From JBCAXA01 sp039183535 (lineage in GTDB: Bacteria > Pseudomonadota > Gammaproteobacteria > Steroidobacterales > Woeseiaceae), in the NCBI GenBank assembly GCA_039183535.1, contig JBCDBO010000040.1:1-28313 (forward strand): a stretch of 28,313 nucleotides of DNA, read 5' to 3'. Position numbers and translations under genes: made by a program. The stretch's first letter is position 1, and the number at the start of each line of letters is the position of its first letter. Shown here one piece after another: positions 13,198 to 20,943 of this stretch. Under the pieces are notes generated by a model. It saw nothing but the letters and a program-made list of their open reading frames with translations, did no database searches and was not told the origin of the DNA.

Positions 13198-15246
13198 ATG
13201 AAAACCAAACTATGGCCGGTTGTATTGCTGGTCGCACCGCTCGCTGCGCTCGCGCAGTCGGCATCGGACGAGGACGAGACCTTGGATGTCGTTGTCGTCA
13301 CCGCGCACCCATTGGCGGAGGACGGCATTGCGCAAGCCAACGTCACGCTGGCCGAAGAGGCCTTGAAACGGGCGATGGATACGTCGATCGGCACCACCGT
13401 TGCCGGTCTGCCGGGCGTGCATGTCGGTGACTTCGGTCCAAATGCAGGTCGCCCGGTAATCCGCGGACTGTCGGGCCCTCGCGTGCGTGTCATGCAAGAC
13501 CGCGTCGATACGCTTGACGTTTCGGTGACGAGTGCCGACCACGCGATTACGACGGATGCGTTTGTCGCACAGAGTATCGAGATTCTGAAAGGACCGTCGA
13601 CGCTCTTATACGGCAGCGGTTCGATCGGTGGCGTTGTTAACGTCGCGACTAACCGCATACCGCAGGCCGTACCGGAGAAAGCTGTCGGCGGTCGCTTGGA
13701 GCTGCGTCAAAACGACAACGGCGACCAAACAACGGCAGCGTTATTGCTCGACGGTGGCTCTGGCAATTTCGCTTGGCACTTCGATGCTTTCGATCGCAGC
13801 GCGGACGAGTACGATATCCCTGGCTTCGCCGAGTCGGCGGGTCAGCGCGCGCTTGAGGAGGCCGAAGGCGGCGAAGAGGAAGAGGAAGAAGAGGAAGCGT
13901 TCGGTGTACTACCGGGCAGCCAACTCGACGCCAGCGGTTTCGCGGTCGGCGGCTCGTACATCACCGATCGTGTTGTCGCGGGGATCAGCATCAACACCTA
14001 TGACGCTGACTATGGTCTTCCCGGTGGTCATGCCCACGAGGAAGGCGAAGAGGGTGAGGAAGAAGAGGAGGAAGGTGAGGGCAATCCACTCATCGAACTC
14101 GAGCAACAACGTGTTGACCTTGAGCTGGCCGTCAACAACCCGTTCGGCGGCTTCGATGCCTTGTCGTTCCGCTTCGGCATTAACGACTACGAGCACATGG
14201 AGATTGAGCCTAACGGTGAGGTTGCGACGCTGTTCGAAAACGATGCCTATGAAGGTCGCATTGAACTGAGCTTTGGTGCCGATGCGGTGTGGCGCGGTGT
14301 TGTCGGTTTGCAACTCAGCGACCGTGAGTTCTCAGCCGTCGGTGAAGAAGCTTTCGTTGAGCCGGTTGATACGCTGAGCCAAGCGATCTTTTTTGTCACC
14401 GAACGCGATGTATTCTCAGCCGCCGAATTTGAGATTGGAGCCCGTCTCGAACAAGTCGATCACGATTCGTCCACCGGCGTTTCGCGTGACTTCTCCGCGT
14501 TAAGCGTCTCGGCCGGCTTGTCGAGTGCGATCAACGACAACCTGTCGTTTGCGGTTACTGCTGATATCTCATCACGAGCGCCCGTGGCAGAAGAGCTGTT
14601 CTCCAACGGCCCGCATCTCGCGACCGGTGCTTTTGAGATCGGCGATGTAACGCTCGACGAAGAACGCGTATTCGCGCTGTCGACAACGTTTAGTTATGCC
14701 AATGAAAAACTGGATTGGTCGGCATCGATCTACTACAACGACTTCTCTGGGTTCATCTACGAGACGCCAACGGGCGAGGTCGAAGACGGTCTGCCGGTGT
14801 TCCAGTTCTTCCAAGACGACGCGGAAGTGTACGGACTTGAGCTTGAAATCGGTTATGCACTGACCGAGCAACTCCGTGTTGCCGCAATCTACGATACGGT
14901 CGAGGCGCATCTGGAAGGTGCGGCAGAGGACGAGATTCCGCGCTTGCCACCGTCTAGCTTCGGTCTGTCCGTTGGCTATGACCAAGGCCCGTTTTCGGCC
15001 GAGCTGACGTACCGCCGTGTTGACGATCAAAACGAGGTCACGCGTTTCGAGTTACCGACCGATGGGTTTGATGATCTTGGTTTGTTTGCGCAGTACTCGT
15101 TCGACCTTAGCGGTCGTGCACTCGACGTGTTCTTTAATGGCACCAATCTGACCGATGATGAGCAGCGTCATCACGCATCGTTTATCAAGGACTTTGCGCC
15201 ACGTCGCGGTCGCACGATTGAGGTCGGCGCTCGCCTCGCGTTTTAA
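13198..15246 (+). CDS. znuD: ZnuD-like TonB-dependent outer membrane receptor (probable zinc uptake)
   Basis: A 682-residue receptor. Signal peptide MKTKLWPVVLLVAPLAALAQ, then a TonB box (ETLDVVVV, near 26-33) and a plug with RPVIRGLSGPRVRVMQ, SVTSADHAITTD and EILKGPSTLLYGSGSIGGVVNVATNRIP. These segments and the C-terminal RHHASFIKDFAPRRGRTIEVGARLAF closely follow the ZnuD group. The terminal Phe is standard for barrel insertion. Two extracellular-loop candidates are extremely glutamate-rich (about residues 218-234 and 277-296, the second with HAHEE). ZnuD proteins usually have His-rich loops here. The start at 13198 has an AAGAG-like site; an in-frame start at 13156 adds residues with no signal character. 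A 13-bp hairpin follows the stop. Confidence 0.82.
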   Translation: MKTKLWPVVLLVAPLAALAQSASDEDETLDVVVVTAHPLAEDGIAQANVTLAEEALKRAMDTSIGTTVAGLPGVHVGDFGPNAGRPVIRGLSGPRVRVMQDRVDTLDVSVTSADHAITTDAFVAQSIEILKGPSTLLYGSGSIGGVVNVATNRIPQAVPEKAVGGRLELRQNDNGDQTTAALLLDGGSGNFAWHFDAFDRSADEYDIPGFAESAGQRALEEAEGGEEEEEEEEAFGVLPGSQLDASGFAVGGSYITDRVVAGISINTYDADYGLPGGHAHEEGEEGEEEEEEGEGNPLIELEQQRVDLELAVNNPFGGFDALSFRFGINDYEHMEIEPNGEVATLFENDAYEGRIELSFGADAVWRGVVGLQLSDREFSAVGEEAFVEPVDTLSQAIFFVTERDVFSAAEFEIGARLEQVDHDSSTGVSRDFSALSVSAGLSSAINDNLSFAVTADISSRAPVAEELFSNGPHLATGAFEIGDVTLDEERVFALSTTFSYANEKLDWSASIYYNDFSGFIYETPTGEVEDGLPVFQFFQDDAEVYGLELEIGYALTEQLRVAAIYDTVEAHLEGAAEDEIPRLPPSSFGLSVGYDQGPFSAELTYRRVDDQNEVTRFELPTDGFDDLGLFAQYSFDLSGRALDVFFNGTNLTDDEQRHHASFIKDFAPRRGRTIEVGARLAF

Positions 15247-15252
15247 CTGGCC

Positions 15253-15285
15253 CGAGCCGGCGGTGCTTGCCACACCGCCGGCTCG
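15253..15285 (+). terminator. Perfect 13-bp hairpin after the ZnuD-like gene
   Basis: Arms CGAGCCGGCGGTG (15253-15265) and CACCGCCGGCTCG (15273-15285) pair without mismatch around a 7-nt loop, 7 bp after the receptor stop. No T-run follows, so it may terminate poorly or act as a 3' stabiliser. It separates the receptor from glnK, whose ATG is 46 bp downstream. Confidence 0.6.
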
Positions 15286-15330
15286 TATCTGGTACGCTCG
15301 TTGCTGTTCCGGATTGGGAAGCACGACGCC

Positions 15331-15669
15331 ATGAAGCTGATCACGGCCATCATCAAGCCTTTTCGACTCGACGACGTACGTAACGCCTTGGCTGAAGTGG
15401 GCGTCCAGGGTATGACAGTCACCGAAGTCAAAGGCTTTGGCCGCCAGCGCGGGCATACCGAGCTGTATCGCGGCGCCGAATACGTCGTCGATTTTCTCCC
15501 GAAGACCAAATTAGAAATCGCCGTTGCCGATGCACAGGTCGATAGTGTCGTTGAAGCGGTCGTCGATGCGGCCCGCACTGGCAAGGTCGGCGACGGCAAA
15601 ATTTTCATTACGACACTCGACAGTGTCGTGCGGATTCGTACCGGCGAGGCCGGGGACGAGGCGATTTAA
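15331..15669 (+). CDS. glnK: PII nitrogen regulatory protein, GlnK type
   Basis: A 112-residue PII protein of standard length. It begins MKLITAIIKPFRLDDVRNAL, closer to GlnK than to GlnB. The T-loop reads KGFGRQRGHTELYRGAEY with the uridylylation site Y51. The B- and C-loop segments TGKVGDGKIF and RIRTGEAGDEAI are intact. PII proteins bind ATP/ADP and 2-oxoglutarate to signal nitrogen status; GlnK typically plugs the AmtB ammonium channel. Here no amtB follows; the next gene encodes an unrelated membrane-anchored protein 48 bp downstream. The in-frame TTG at 15301 would add ten non-conserved residues, so the ATG at 15331 is chosen. Confidence 0.93.
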   Translation: MKLITAIIKPFRLDDVRNALAEVGVQGMTVTEVKGFGRQRGHTELYRGAEYVVDFLPKTKLEIAVADAQVDSVVEAVVDAARTGKVGDGKIFITTLDSVVRIRTGEAGDEAI

Positions 15670-15717
15670 CGGCCGCGGTCACTCGTGGCTGCATTTGCTT
15701 AGGGCTAGCACCGCCCG

Positions 15718-16413
15718 ATGCCATCTGAGTCCAGCCAAACTCGCCAACGAATCGGCTTTTTGCTGGTTGAGTTCGTCATTATTGTTGTCGGTGTTCTCAT
15801 TGCGCTGGCCGTCGACGAGTGGCGCGAAGACCGCGAATTTAGCGAGCGTGAACTCCATATCCTGAAAAGTCTCGCCGTCGATCTTGTCGAAGACGCCTAC
15901 GATTTCACCGAGTTCCTGGACAATGTCCACGAGCGCGAACGGGCGGCACAGTACCTGATCAAGCTCAGTGCCACTTCTGACAGCGACGTATCGGACTGGG
16001 ACAAAGGCCCTGGCGAGGCTATCTTTCAGTTGGCGGTGACGTCCCGATTGCAGCCGACCCGCGGCGCTTTTGAGGAGCTGATAACGACCGGCGCTGGGCT
16101 CGCGATTCATGACCGCGAACTCGTATCCTACGTTGGACGGTACTACGCTACGGCCTCCGATCGGATTTACGTCAACGCATTAATCACGCCTGAAATCGAT
16201 CGTTTTCGGATCGCGTTGGAAGAGCTTGGTATCTCGTATGCCGACAAAGACGATGCGGCGGCGCGACGGGCGCTGGCGAGTCCGAAGGTGCAGGCGCTCG
16301 TTCGTTCGATGGCGAGTGTCGCCGGCTTCGTACCGTATTACGTTGGCGATTTAGTCGGCTATCGTGACGAGTTGGCCGAGCGCATTGACGTCGAGATCGC
16401 GGCGCGGCAGTAA
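15718..16413 (+). CDS. Membrane-anchored protein of DUF6090-like type
   Basis: A 231-residue protein. A short cytoplasmic N-terminus is followed by one transmembrane helix (about residues 13-32: FLLVEFVIIVVGVLIALAVDEW). A charged heptad-like segment comes next (REDREFSERELHILKSLAVDLVED), then a mainly helical soluble domain. The helix-then-W-x-E-x-x-x-x-R-x-x-E-x-x-x-L pattern resembles the DUF6090-type family of single-pass proteins of unknown role. The soluble part is presumably periplasmic. It lies on the same strand as glnK, 48 bp after it, and converges on the rhomboid gene with 17 bp between. No strong ribosome binding site precedes the ATG (AGGG is 13 nt away). A link with nitrogen control is not supported beyond proximity. 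Confidence 0.65.
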   Translation: MPSESSQTRQRIGFLLVEFVIIVVGVLIALAVDEWREDREFSERELHILKSLAVDLVEDAYDFTEFLDNVHERERAAQYLIKLSATSDSDVSDWDKGPGEAIFQLAVTSRLQPTRGAFEELITTGAGLAIHDRELVSYVGRYYATASDRIYVNALITPEIDRFRIALEELGISYADKDDAAARRALASPKVQALVRSMASVAGFVPYYVGDLVGYRDELAERIDVEIAARQ

Positions 16414-16430
16414 CCCATTACCCAGCGCGA

Positions 16431-17222
16431 TTAATGCCAGCGACGGTCACGGCGAGTATCGACTTTGCGCCACAGGTCCGACGCATGGCGTTGCTGATTC
16501 CAACCGCGGTATGGGTGTTGCTCGAGGCGCTGTTCGTCCTTGAACACGAACACCAAGACCGCCCCAGCAACGAAGCCGCCGAGATGGGCCCAGAAGGCGA
16601 CCCCGCCGCCTTGTGCACCGATCGATGTAATGCCGCCGACGATCTGCAGTAGCAACCAGTAGCCGAGCATCGCGACCGCTGGTACGGCAAACGTCGTCAC
16701 GATAAAGCCGAGAAAAACGAACATGTGCACGTGCACGCGCGGGTACAGCACGATGTAGGCACCCATCACGCCGCCAATCGCGCCCGACGCACCGACCATC
16801 GGTATCGGTGAGGCGGGGTCCGCGATGATTTGCGCCGCGGCTGCACCGATCCCACTCAAGATGTAGAAAATCGCAAAACGGACCGAGCCCATCGCATCTT
16901 CGACGTTATTGCCGAAAATCCACAGAAACCACATGTTGCCGAGGATATGCATCCAGCTACCGTGCATGAACATAGATGACAACACGGTGATCCAATCCGA
17001 TTGGCCGTCGATACGGCATGGGATCGGTTGTTGTCGATCGATCGATTCGAGCGTCCCCAATAAGTCGGCGGGAATCAGACCGAGCCGGCAGATCGATTCA
17101 CCCAGCGCGGCCTCGCTACCGAAACCTTGTAAGGTCGCCCAAACGATCGCGTTCATGGCGATTACGCCGTAGGTCACGTACGGCGTGTAAATCTGCGGAT
17201 TGTCGTCGCGGATCGGAAGCAT
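16431..17222 (-). CDS. Rhomboid-family intramembrane serine protease
   Basis: A 263-residue polytopic protein with about six transmembrane helices. Catalytic features are complete: GASGAIGG with nucleophile S146, AHLGGFVAG with H214, and the TM2 motif HGSWMHILGNMWFLWIFG (H87, H92, N96) that forms the oxyanion hole. A long extracytoplasmic loop holds two Cys (C45, C69). Rhomboids cleave transmembrane segments of membrane proteins; the substrate is unknown. The C-terminal tail after residue 230 is charged and cytoplasmic. It starts 6 bp after the ttcA stop on the same strand and is the last gene of the greB-ttcA-rhomboid run. Confidence 0.9.
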   Translation of the reverse strand: MLPIRDDNPQIYTPYVTYGVIAMNAIVWATLQGFGSEAALGESICRLGLIPADLLGTLESIDRQQPIPCRIDGQSDWITVLSSMFMHGSWMHILGNMWFLWIFGNNVEDAMGSVRFAIFYILSGIGAAAAQIIADPASPIPMVGASGAIGGVMGAYIVLYPRVHVHMFVFLGFIVTTFAVPAVAMLGYWLLLQIVGGITSIGAQGGGVAFWAHLGGFVAGAVLVFVFKDEQRLEQHPYRGWNQQRHASDLWRKVDTRRDRRWH

Positions 17223-17228
17223 GGCTGA

Positions 17229-18029
17229 CTACAGCGCGTCGAAGTCGCCGAGCTCGGTGTCCAGTAGGTGCGAAGGCACGACTTTCTTCAGACTTCGAAA
17301 CATCGAGTCGATCCGCTGCGGGTGCTCGGTCTGCCACGCTTGCAGCATCGCTTTTATCTCGCGCCGTTCCGAATTCTCTTGGCTGCCGCACAACGTACAC
17401 GGAATAATGGGGAACGCGCGCAAGTCGGCATAGCGCGCGATGTCGTCCTCCGGTACGTAGGCAAGCGGTCGGATAACGACGCAATCGCCATCGTCGGAGC
17501 GAAGCTTCGGCGCCATTGCGGCGATTCGTCCACCGTGAAACATGTTGAGGAACAGCGTCTCCAAAAGATCGTCGCGGTGGTGGCCGAGCGCAATCTTCGT
17601 AAAGCCGTGCTCGCGTGCATGGCTGTACAGCGCGCCGCGACGCAGTCGTGAGCAAAGGCCGCAATAGGTTTTTCCCTCGGGCACGACGCGCTTAACGACC
17701 GAGTACGTGTCCTGATTCAGGATCGTGTAAGCAACGCCTAGCTCATCGAGGTACTGGGGCAAAACGTCGGCAGGAAATCCCGGTTGTTTTTGATCGAGAT
17801 TGACCGCCGTGATCTCAAAGCCGATTGGTGCGCTCGCCTGTAAGCCGAGCAGTAGATCGAGCATTGCGTACGAGTCTTTACCGCCCGACAAGCACACCAT
17901 CACCCGATCACCGTCTTCGATCATCGAGAAGTCATCGATAGCTTGGCCGGTTAGTCGGCGCAGCCGACTGATCAGACGTTTTTGACTAACCGAGCGGCCG
18001 GATTCCAAGGTGTGAAGTGCGTTGTTCAT
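17229..18029 (-). CDS. ttcA: tRNA 2-thiocytidine(32) synthetase TtcA
   Basis: A 266-residue PP-loop ATPase that thiolates C32 of certain tRNAs, using an iron-sulfur cluster. The PP-loop SGGKDS is at residues 48-53. Cysteine pairs C123-x-x-C126 (YCGLCSRLRRGALY) and C211-x-x-C214 (PCTLCGSQEN) supply the cluster ligands and conserved thiols. GHHRDDLLETLFLNMFHGG (149-167) is typical of TtcA/TuuA. The C-terminus is slightly shorter than that of the E. coli protein but no motif is missing. It follows greB by 15 bp and precedes the rhomboid gene by 6 bp. Confidence 0.95.
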   Translation of the reverse strand: MNNALHTLESGRSVSQKRLISRLRRLTGQAIDDFSMIEDGDRVMVCLSGGKDSYAMLDLLLGLQASAPIGFEITAVNLDQKQPGFPADVLPQYLDELGVAYTILNQDTYSVVKRVVPEGKTYCGLCSRLRRGALYSHAREHGFTKIALGHHRDDLLETLFLNMFHGGRIAAMAPKLRSDDGDCVVIRPLAYVPEDDIARYADLRAFPIIPCTLCGSQENSERREIKAMLQAWQTEHPQRIDSMFRSLKKVVPSHLLDTELGDFDAL

Positions 18030-18044
18030 GGCGAGAGTTCTGGC

Positions 18045-18536
18045 TCAACCGAGTGCAGCATAGTCGATTGCGACGATCGTTAGCAGCGTTTTGTCGGGAC
18101 GCTCGATGTCATCGTCGACATTTTTGCCGAGTAAGCGCCTTGCTAACGGCGAGTCGATGCTGATACGACCCTGACTGGCGTCGGTTTCGTCGGGGCCGAC
18201 AATCGTGTAGGTAACACTATCGCCGGCCGGATCCTCTAGTGTCACCGTTGCGCCAAAGTAGACGCCGGAGCGCCGCGCGTCACTGCGCACAATCGTCAGG
18301 TTAGGCAGCCGTTTTTGCAGGTAACGAATGCGGTAGTCGATACCGCCGAGCTCTTTCTTCCGGTAGATGTACTCAGCGTTTTCCGAGCGATCACCCTCGG
18401 CGGCTGCTGCCGCCAGCGCTTTTACGACCTCGCGGCGTCGTTCCCAAAGCGCCGTAAGTTCGGATTGTAATTGCTCAAAACCTGCTGCGGTGATGTACGC
18501 AGAGCCAGGCTGTTGCGGTGGGCGCCAGCGCCCCAT
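18045..18536 (-). CDS. greB: Transcript cleavage factor GreB
   Basis: A 163-residue Gre factor. The N-terminal MGRWRPPQQPGSAYITAAGFEQLQSEL is specific to GreB. The coiled coil carries the conserved tip AEGDRSENAEYIYRKKELG (about residues 46-64), whose acidic residues position the catalytic metal in the RNA polymerase secondary channel. The C-terminal FKBP-like domain (GATVTLEDPAGDSVTYTIVGPDETDASQGRISIDSPLARRLLGK) is complete. GreB rescues backtracked polymerase by stimulating endonucleolytic cleavage of the transcript. It is the first gene of the greB-ttcA-rhomboid run and lies downstream of the EF-G2 gene, separated by an intrinsic terminator. Confidence 0.95.
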   Translation of the reverse strand: MGRWRPPQQPGSAYITAAGFEQLQSELTALWERRREVVKALAAAAAEGDRSENAEYIYRKKELGGIDYRIRYLQKRLPNLTIVRSDARRSGVYFGATVTLEDPAGDSVTYTIVGPDETDASQGRISIDSPLARRLLGKNVDDDIERPDKTLLTIVAIDYAALG

Positions 18537-18544
18537 CGCGCACT

Positions 18545-18577
18545 AAAAAGCCGACCGAACACCTGGGTTCGGTCGGC
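18545..18577 (-). terminator. Intrinsic terminator of the EF-G2 gene
   Basis: On the minus strand an 11-bp perfect stem (arms 18577-18567 and 18560-18550, GCCGACCGAAC/GTTCGGTCGGC, 6-nt loop) is followed directly by TTTTTAG (18549-18543). It lies 12 bp past the EF-G2 stop and 9 bp before the greB start, so greB probably needs its own promoter or read-through. Confidence 0.9.
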
Positions 18578-18588
18578 TCTTGGTGAGC

Positions 18589-20682
18589 TTACTTGCCAGA
18601 AGCCGCCGCCTTGCGCTCTTCGGTTTCTTTGATAACGGCGTCAGCTACGTTTTGAGGGCACGGTGCGTAGTGTGAGAACTCCATCGAGAACTGACCGCGA
18701 CCGGATGTCATCGTACGCAGGTCCCCGATGTAGCCAAACATCTCCGACAGCGGCGCATCGGCTTTAACGCGAACTCCAGTCGGGCCCGCCTCCTGCGCCT
18801 TAATCATGCCGCGGCGACGATTCAAATCACCGATGACATCGCCAACATGATCTTCCGGCGTAAAGACATCGACTTTCATGATCGGCTCAAGCAGCTGCGG
18901 TGCCGCTTTCGGAATCGACTGCCGATACGCAGCTCTGGCTGCAAGTTCGAACGCGATCGCCGATGAGTCGACAGCATGGAATGCACCATCTTGCAGCGTA
19001 ACCTTAACGTCCAGCAACGGGAAGCCGGCCATCGTGCCTGCTTGCATGCAATCACCGAACGCTTTTTCGATCGCAGGCCAGTACTCGCGCGGAACGTTAC
19101 CGCCGGTGACGGTCGATTCGAATGCGTAGCCGCTGCCGGTTTCGCCAGGCTCGATTAAGTAATCGATCTTGCCAAACTGACCGGAGCCACCGGACTGTTT
19201 CTTATGGGTGTAGCTGTCGCTAACCGCTTGCGTAATCGTCTCCCGATACGCCACCTGCGGTTTACCCATCGAGACTTCGACGCCATGCGTGCGTTTCAAG
19301 ATGTCGACTTTAATATCGAGGTGAAGCTCACCCATCCCTTTGATGATCGTCTCACCCGATTCTTCGTCGGTCTCGACGCGGAACGATGGGTCTTCTTGCA
19401 TCATCTTGTTGAGCGCAACACCCATCTTCTCCATACCGGCCTTGTCTTTCGGTGCGATAGCGATTGAGATCACCGGGTCCGGGAACACCATTGGCTCCAG
19501 CGTCGCCGGGTTGTTCGGGTCAGCCAGCGTGTGTCCGGTTTGCGTGTTCTTCATGCCAAGTAGCGCAACGATATCGCCGGCTTGCGCGGTGTCGAGCTCC
19601 TCGCGCGAGTCCGCATGCATTTCGACGATACGGCCAATACGTTCCGTCTTACCGGTGAACGTATTCAGCACGCTCGTGCCTTTTTGCAGCGTGCCTGAGT
19701 AGATCCGCGTGAAGGTCAGCGCGCCGTAACGGTCGTCCATGATTTTGAACGCCAGCGCGCGCAGCGGACGCGACGGATCGACGATGGCTTTTTCACCGGT
19801 CTCGTTACCCTCAAGATCGACTTCCGGTTGTGGGTCGACTTCGGTCGGGCTAGGCAGATAGTCGACAACGGCGTCGAGCACCAACTGGACACCTTTGTTC
19901 TTAAATGCCGAGCCGCAGAAGGTCGGGAAGAACGCAAGATCACGTGTGCCTTTACGAATGCACCGCTTGAGATCGTCGATCGATGGCTCGTTACCTTCGA
20001 GGTATTGCTCCATCAAGTCATCGTCTTGCTCGATGGCGGTCTCGACCAGTTTCTCGCGATACTCCGCGACTTTGTCGGCCATATCGGCCGGTACGTCCTG
20101 GATTTCGTATTTTGTCGGATCGCCAGAGTCGTCCCAAACCCACGCTTTTTGGGTCAGCAGGTCGACGACACCGGTGAAGTTCTCTTCGGTGCCGATCGGT
20201 AGCACCATGACGAGTGGGTTGGCCGCGAGTACGTCCTCGACCTGTTTGACGACGCGATAGAAGTCCGCCCCGAGTCGATCGAGTTTGTTCACGAAGATAA
20301 TACGCGCGACCTCTGAGTCGTTCGCGTAGCGCCAGTTCGTTTCCGATTGCGGTTCAACGCCACCGGAGCCACAGAAAACGCCGACGCCGCCGTCGAGTAC
20401 TTTTAACGAGCGGTAGACTTCGATCGTGAAGTCGACGTGACCCGGCGTATCGATGATGTTCAAACGATGGTCGTTCCAGAAGCAGGTCGTTGCCGCCGAC
20501 TGAATCGTAATGCCGCGTTCTTGCTCCTGGTCCATGAAATCGGTCGTTGCTGCACCGTCATGAACTTCACCGATTTTGTGAATCTTACCGGTCAGTTTCA
20601 GGATACGTTCCGTCGTCGTCGTTTTGCCGGCGTCAACGTGCGCGAAGATGCCGATGTTGCGGTACTTGGAAAGGTCAGTCAT
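18589..20682 (-). CDS. fusA: Elongation factor G, second type (EF-G2)
   Basis: A 697-residue translational GTPase with the full five-domain EF-G layout. G motifs: AHVDAGKT (14-21), DTPGH (78-82), NKLD (132-135). Domain IV and V segments (GGSGQFGKIDYL; GDVIGDLNRRRGMI) are intact. The G-domain text FCGSGGVEPQSETNWRYAND differs from the canonical FCAVGGVEPQSETVWRQA and matches the EF-G 2 group of Vibrio and Shewanella. The gene stands alone with its own terminator and no rpsL, rpsG or tuf nearby, which fits a paralogue outside the str operon. In Pseudomonas aeruginosa two EF-Gs divide translocation and recycling; whether that holds here is unknown. The ATG at 20682 gives the family N-terminus; an extension to 20736 is not conserved. 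Confidence 0.93.
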   Translation of the reverse strand: MTDLSKYRNIGIFAHVDAGKTTTTERILKLTGKIHKIGEVHDGAATTDFMDQEQERGITIQSAATTCFWNDHRLNIIDTPGHVDFTIEVYRSLKVLDGGVGVFCGSGGVEPQSETNWRYANDSEVARIIFVNKLDRLGADFYRVVKQVEDVLAANPLVMVLPIGTEENFTGVVDLLTQKAWVWDDSGDPTKYEIQDVPADMADKVAEYREKLVETAIEQDDDLMEQYLEGNEPSIDDLKRCIRKGTRDLAFFPTFCGSAFKNKGVQLVLDAVVDYLPSPTEVDPQPEVDLEGNETGEKAIVDPSRPLRALAFKIMDDRYGALTFTRIYSGTLQKGTSVLNTFTGKTERIGRIVEMHADSREELDTAQAGDIVALLGMKNTQTGHTLADPNNPATLEPMVFPDPVISIAIAPKDKAGMEKMGVALNKMMQEDPSFRVETDEESGETIIKGMGELHLDIKVDILKRTHGVEVSMGKPQVAYRETITQAVSDSYTHKKQSGGSGQFGKIDYLIEPGETGSGYAFESTVTGGNVPREYWPAIEKAFGDCMQAGTMAGFPLLDVKVTLQDGAFHAVDSSAIAFELAARAAYRQSIPKAAPQLLEPIMKVDVFTPEDHVGDVIGDLNRRRGMIKAQEAGPTGVRVKADAPLSEMFGYIGDLRTMTSGRGQFSMEFSHYAPCPQNVADAVIKETEERKAAASGK

Positions 20683-20736
20683 GGTTCTGCTTCGGCTTGT
20701 GCTAGTAGGCGCCAGTCGACGCCCGATAAATATCAA

Positions 20737-20767
20737 CGGCCCCGACTACCTTCGGTAGCCGGGGCCG
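20737..20767 (-). terminator. G+C-rich hairpin in the EF-G2 leader
   Basis: Arms 20737-20750 and 20754-20767 pair over 14 positions with one mismatch (A20745/C20759) around a 3-nt loop. On the minus strand it is followed by TTGATATTTAT rather than a clean T-run. It may terminate read-through from the methyltransferase gene or form part of a structured EF-G2 leader. Confidence 0.5.
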
Positions 20768-20891
20768 CGCATGGTCTTTCCTGCGGTTGCGTTTCGCCAG
20801 ACGCTCAAGCGTCGGGGCGGCGAGCAGCCCGCCAGGGTGGCGGCGAATCATACCAGTGCAGCCGGTATTTTTTCACCCAGCTCGCCAAATA

Positions 20892-20932
20892 TTGGGACTC
20901 CCAGTGCTTTTCCAAGCGGCCAGGAGTCCCAA
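20892..20932 (-). terminator. Hairpin downstream of the methyltransferase-like gene
   Basis: Ten-bp perfect arms TTGGGACTCC (20892-20901) and GGAGTCCCAA (20923-20932) enclose a 21-nt loop that itself holds a small stem (GCTT-TTCC-AAGC, 20906-20917). It starts 12 bp after the stop at 20944 and is followed on the minus strand by AATATTT. It is probably a transcript end or 3' stabiliser. Confidence 0.5.
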
Positions 20933-20943
20933 AAAGCGCGAAA

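Noticed and set aside
13855..14085. Purine-rich tracts as a repeat element
   Set aside because: They stay in frame and encode Glu-rich loops of the receptor; no conserved repeat unit beyond codon-level redundancy.
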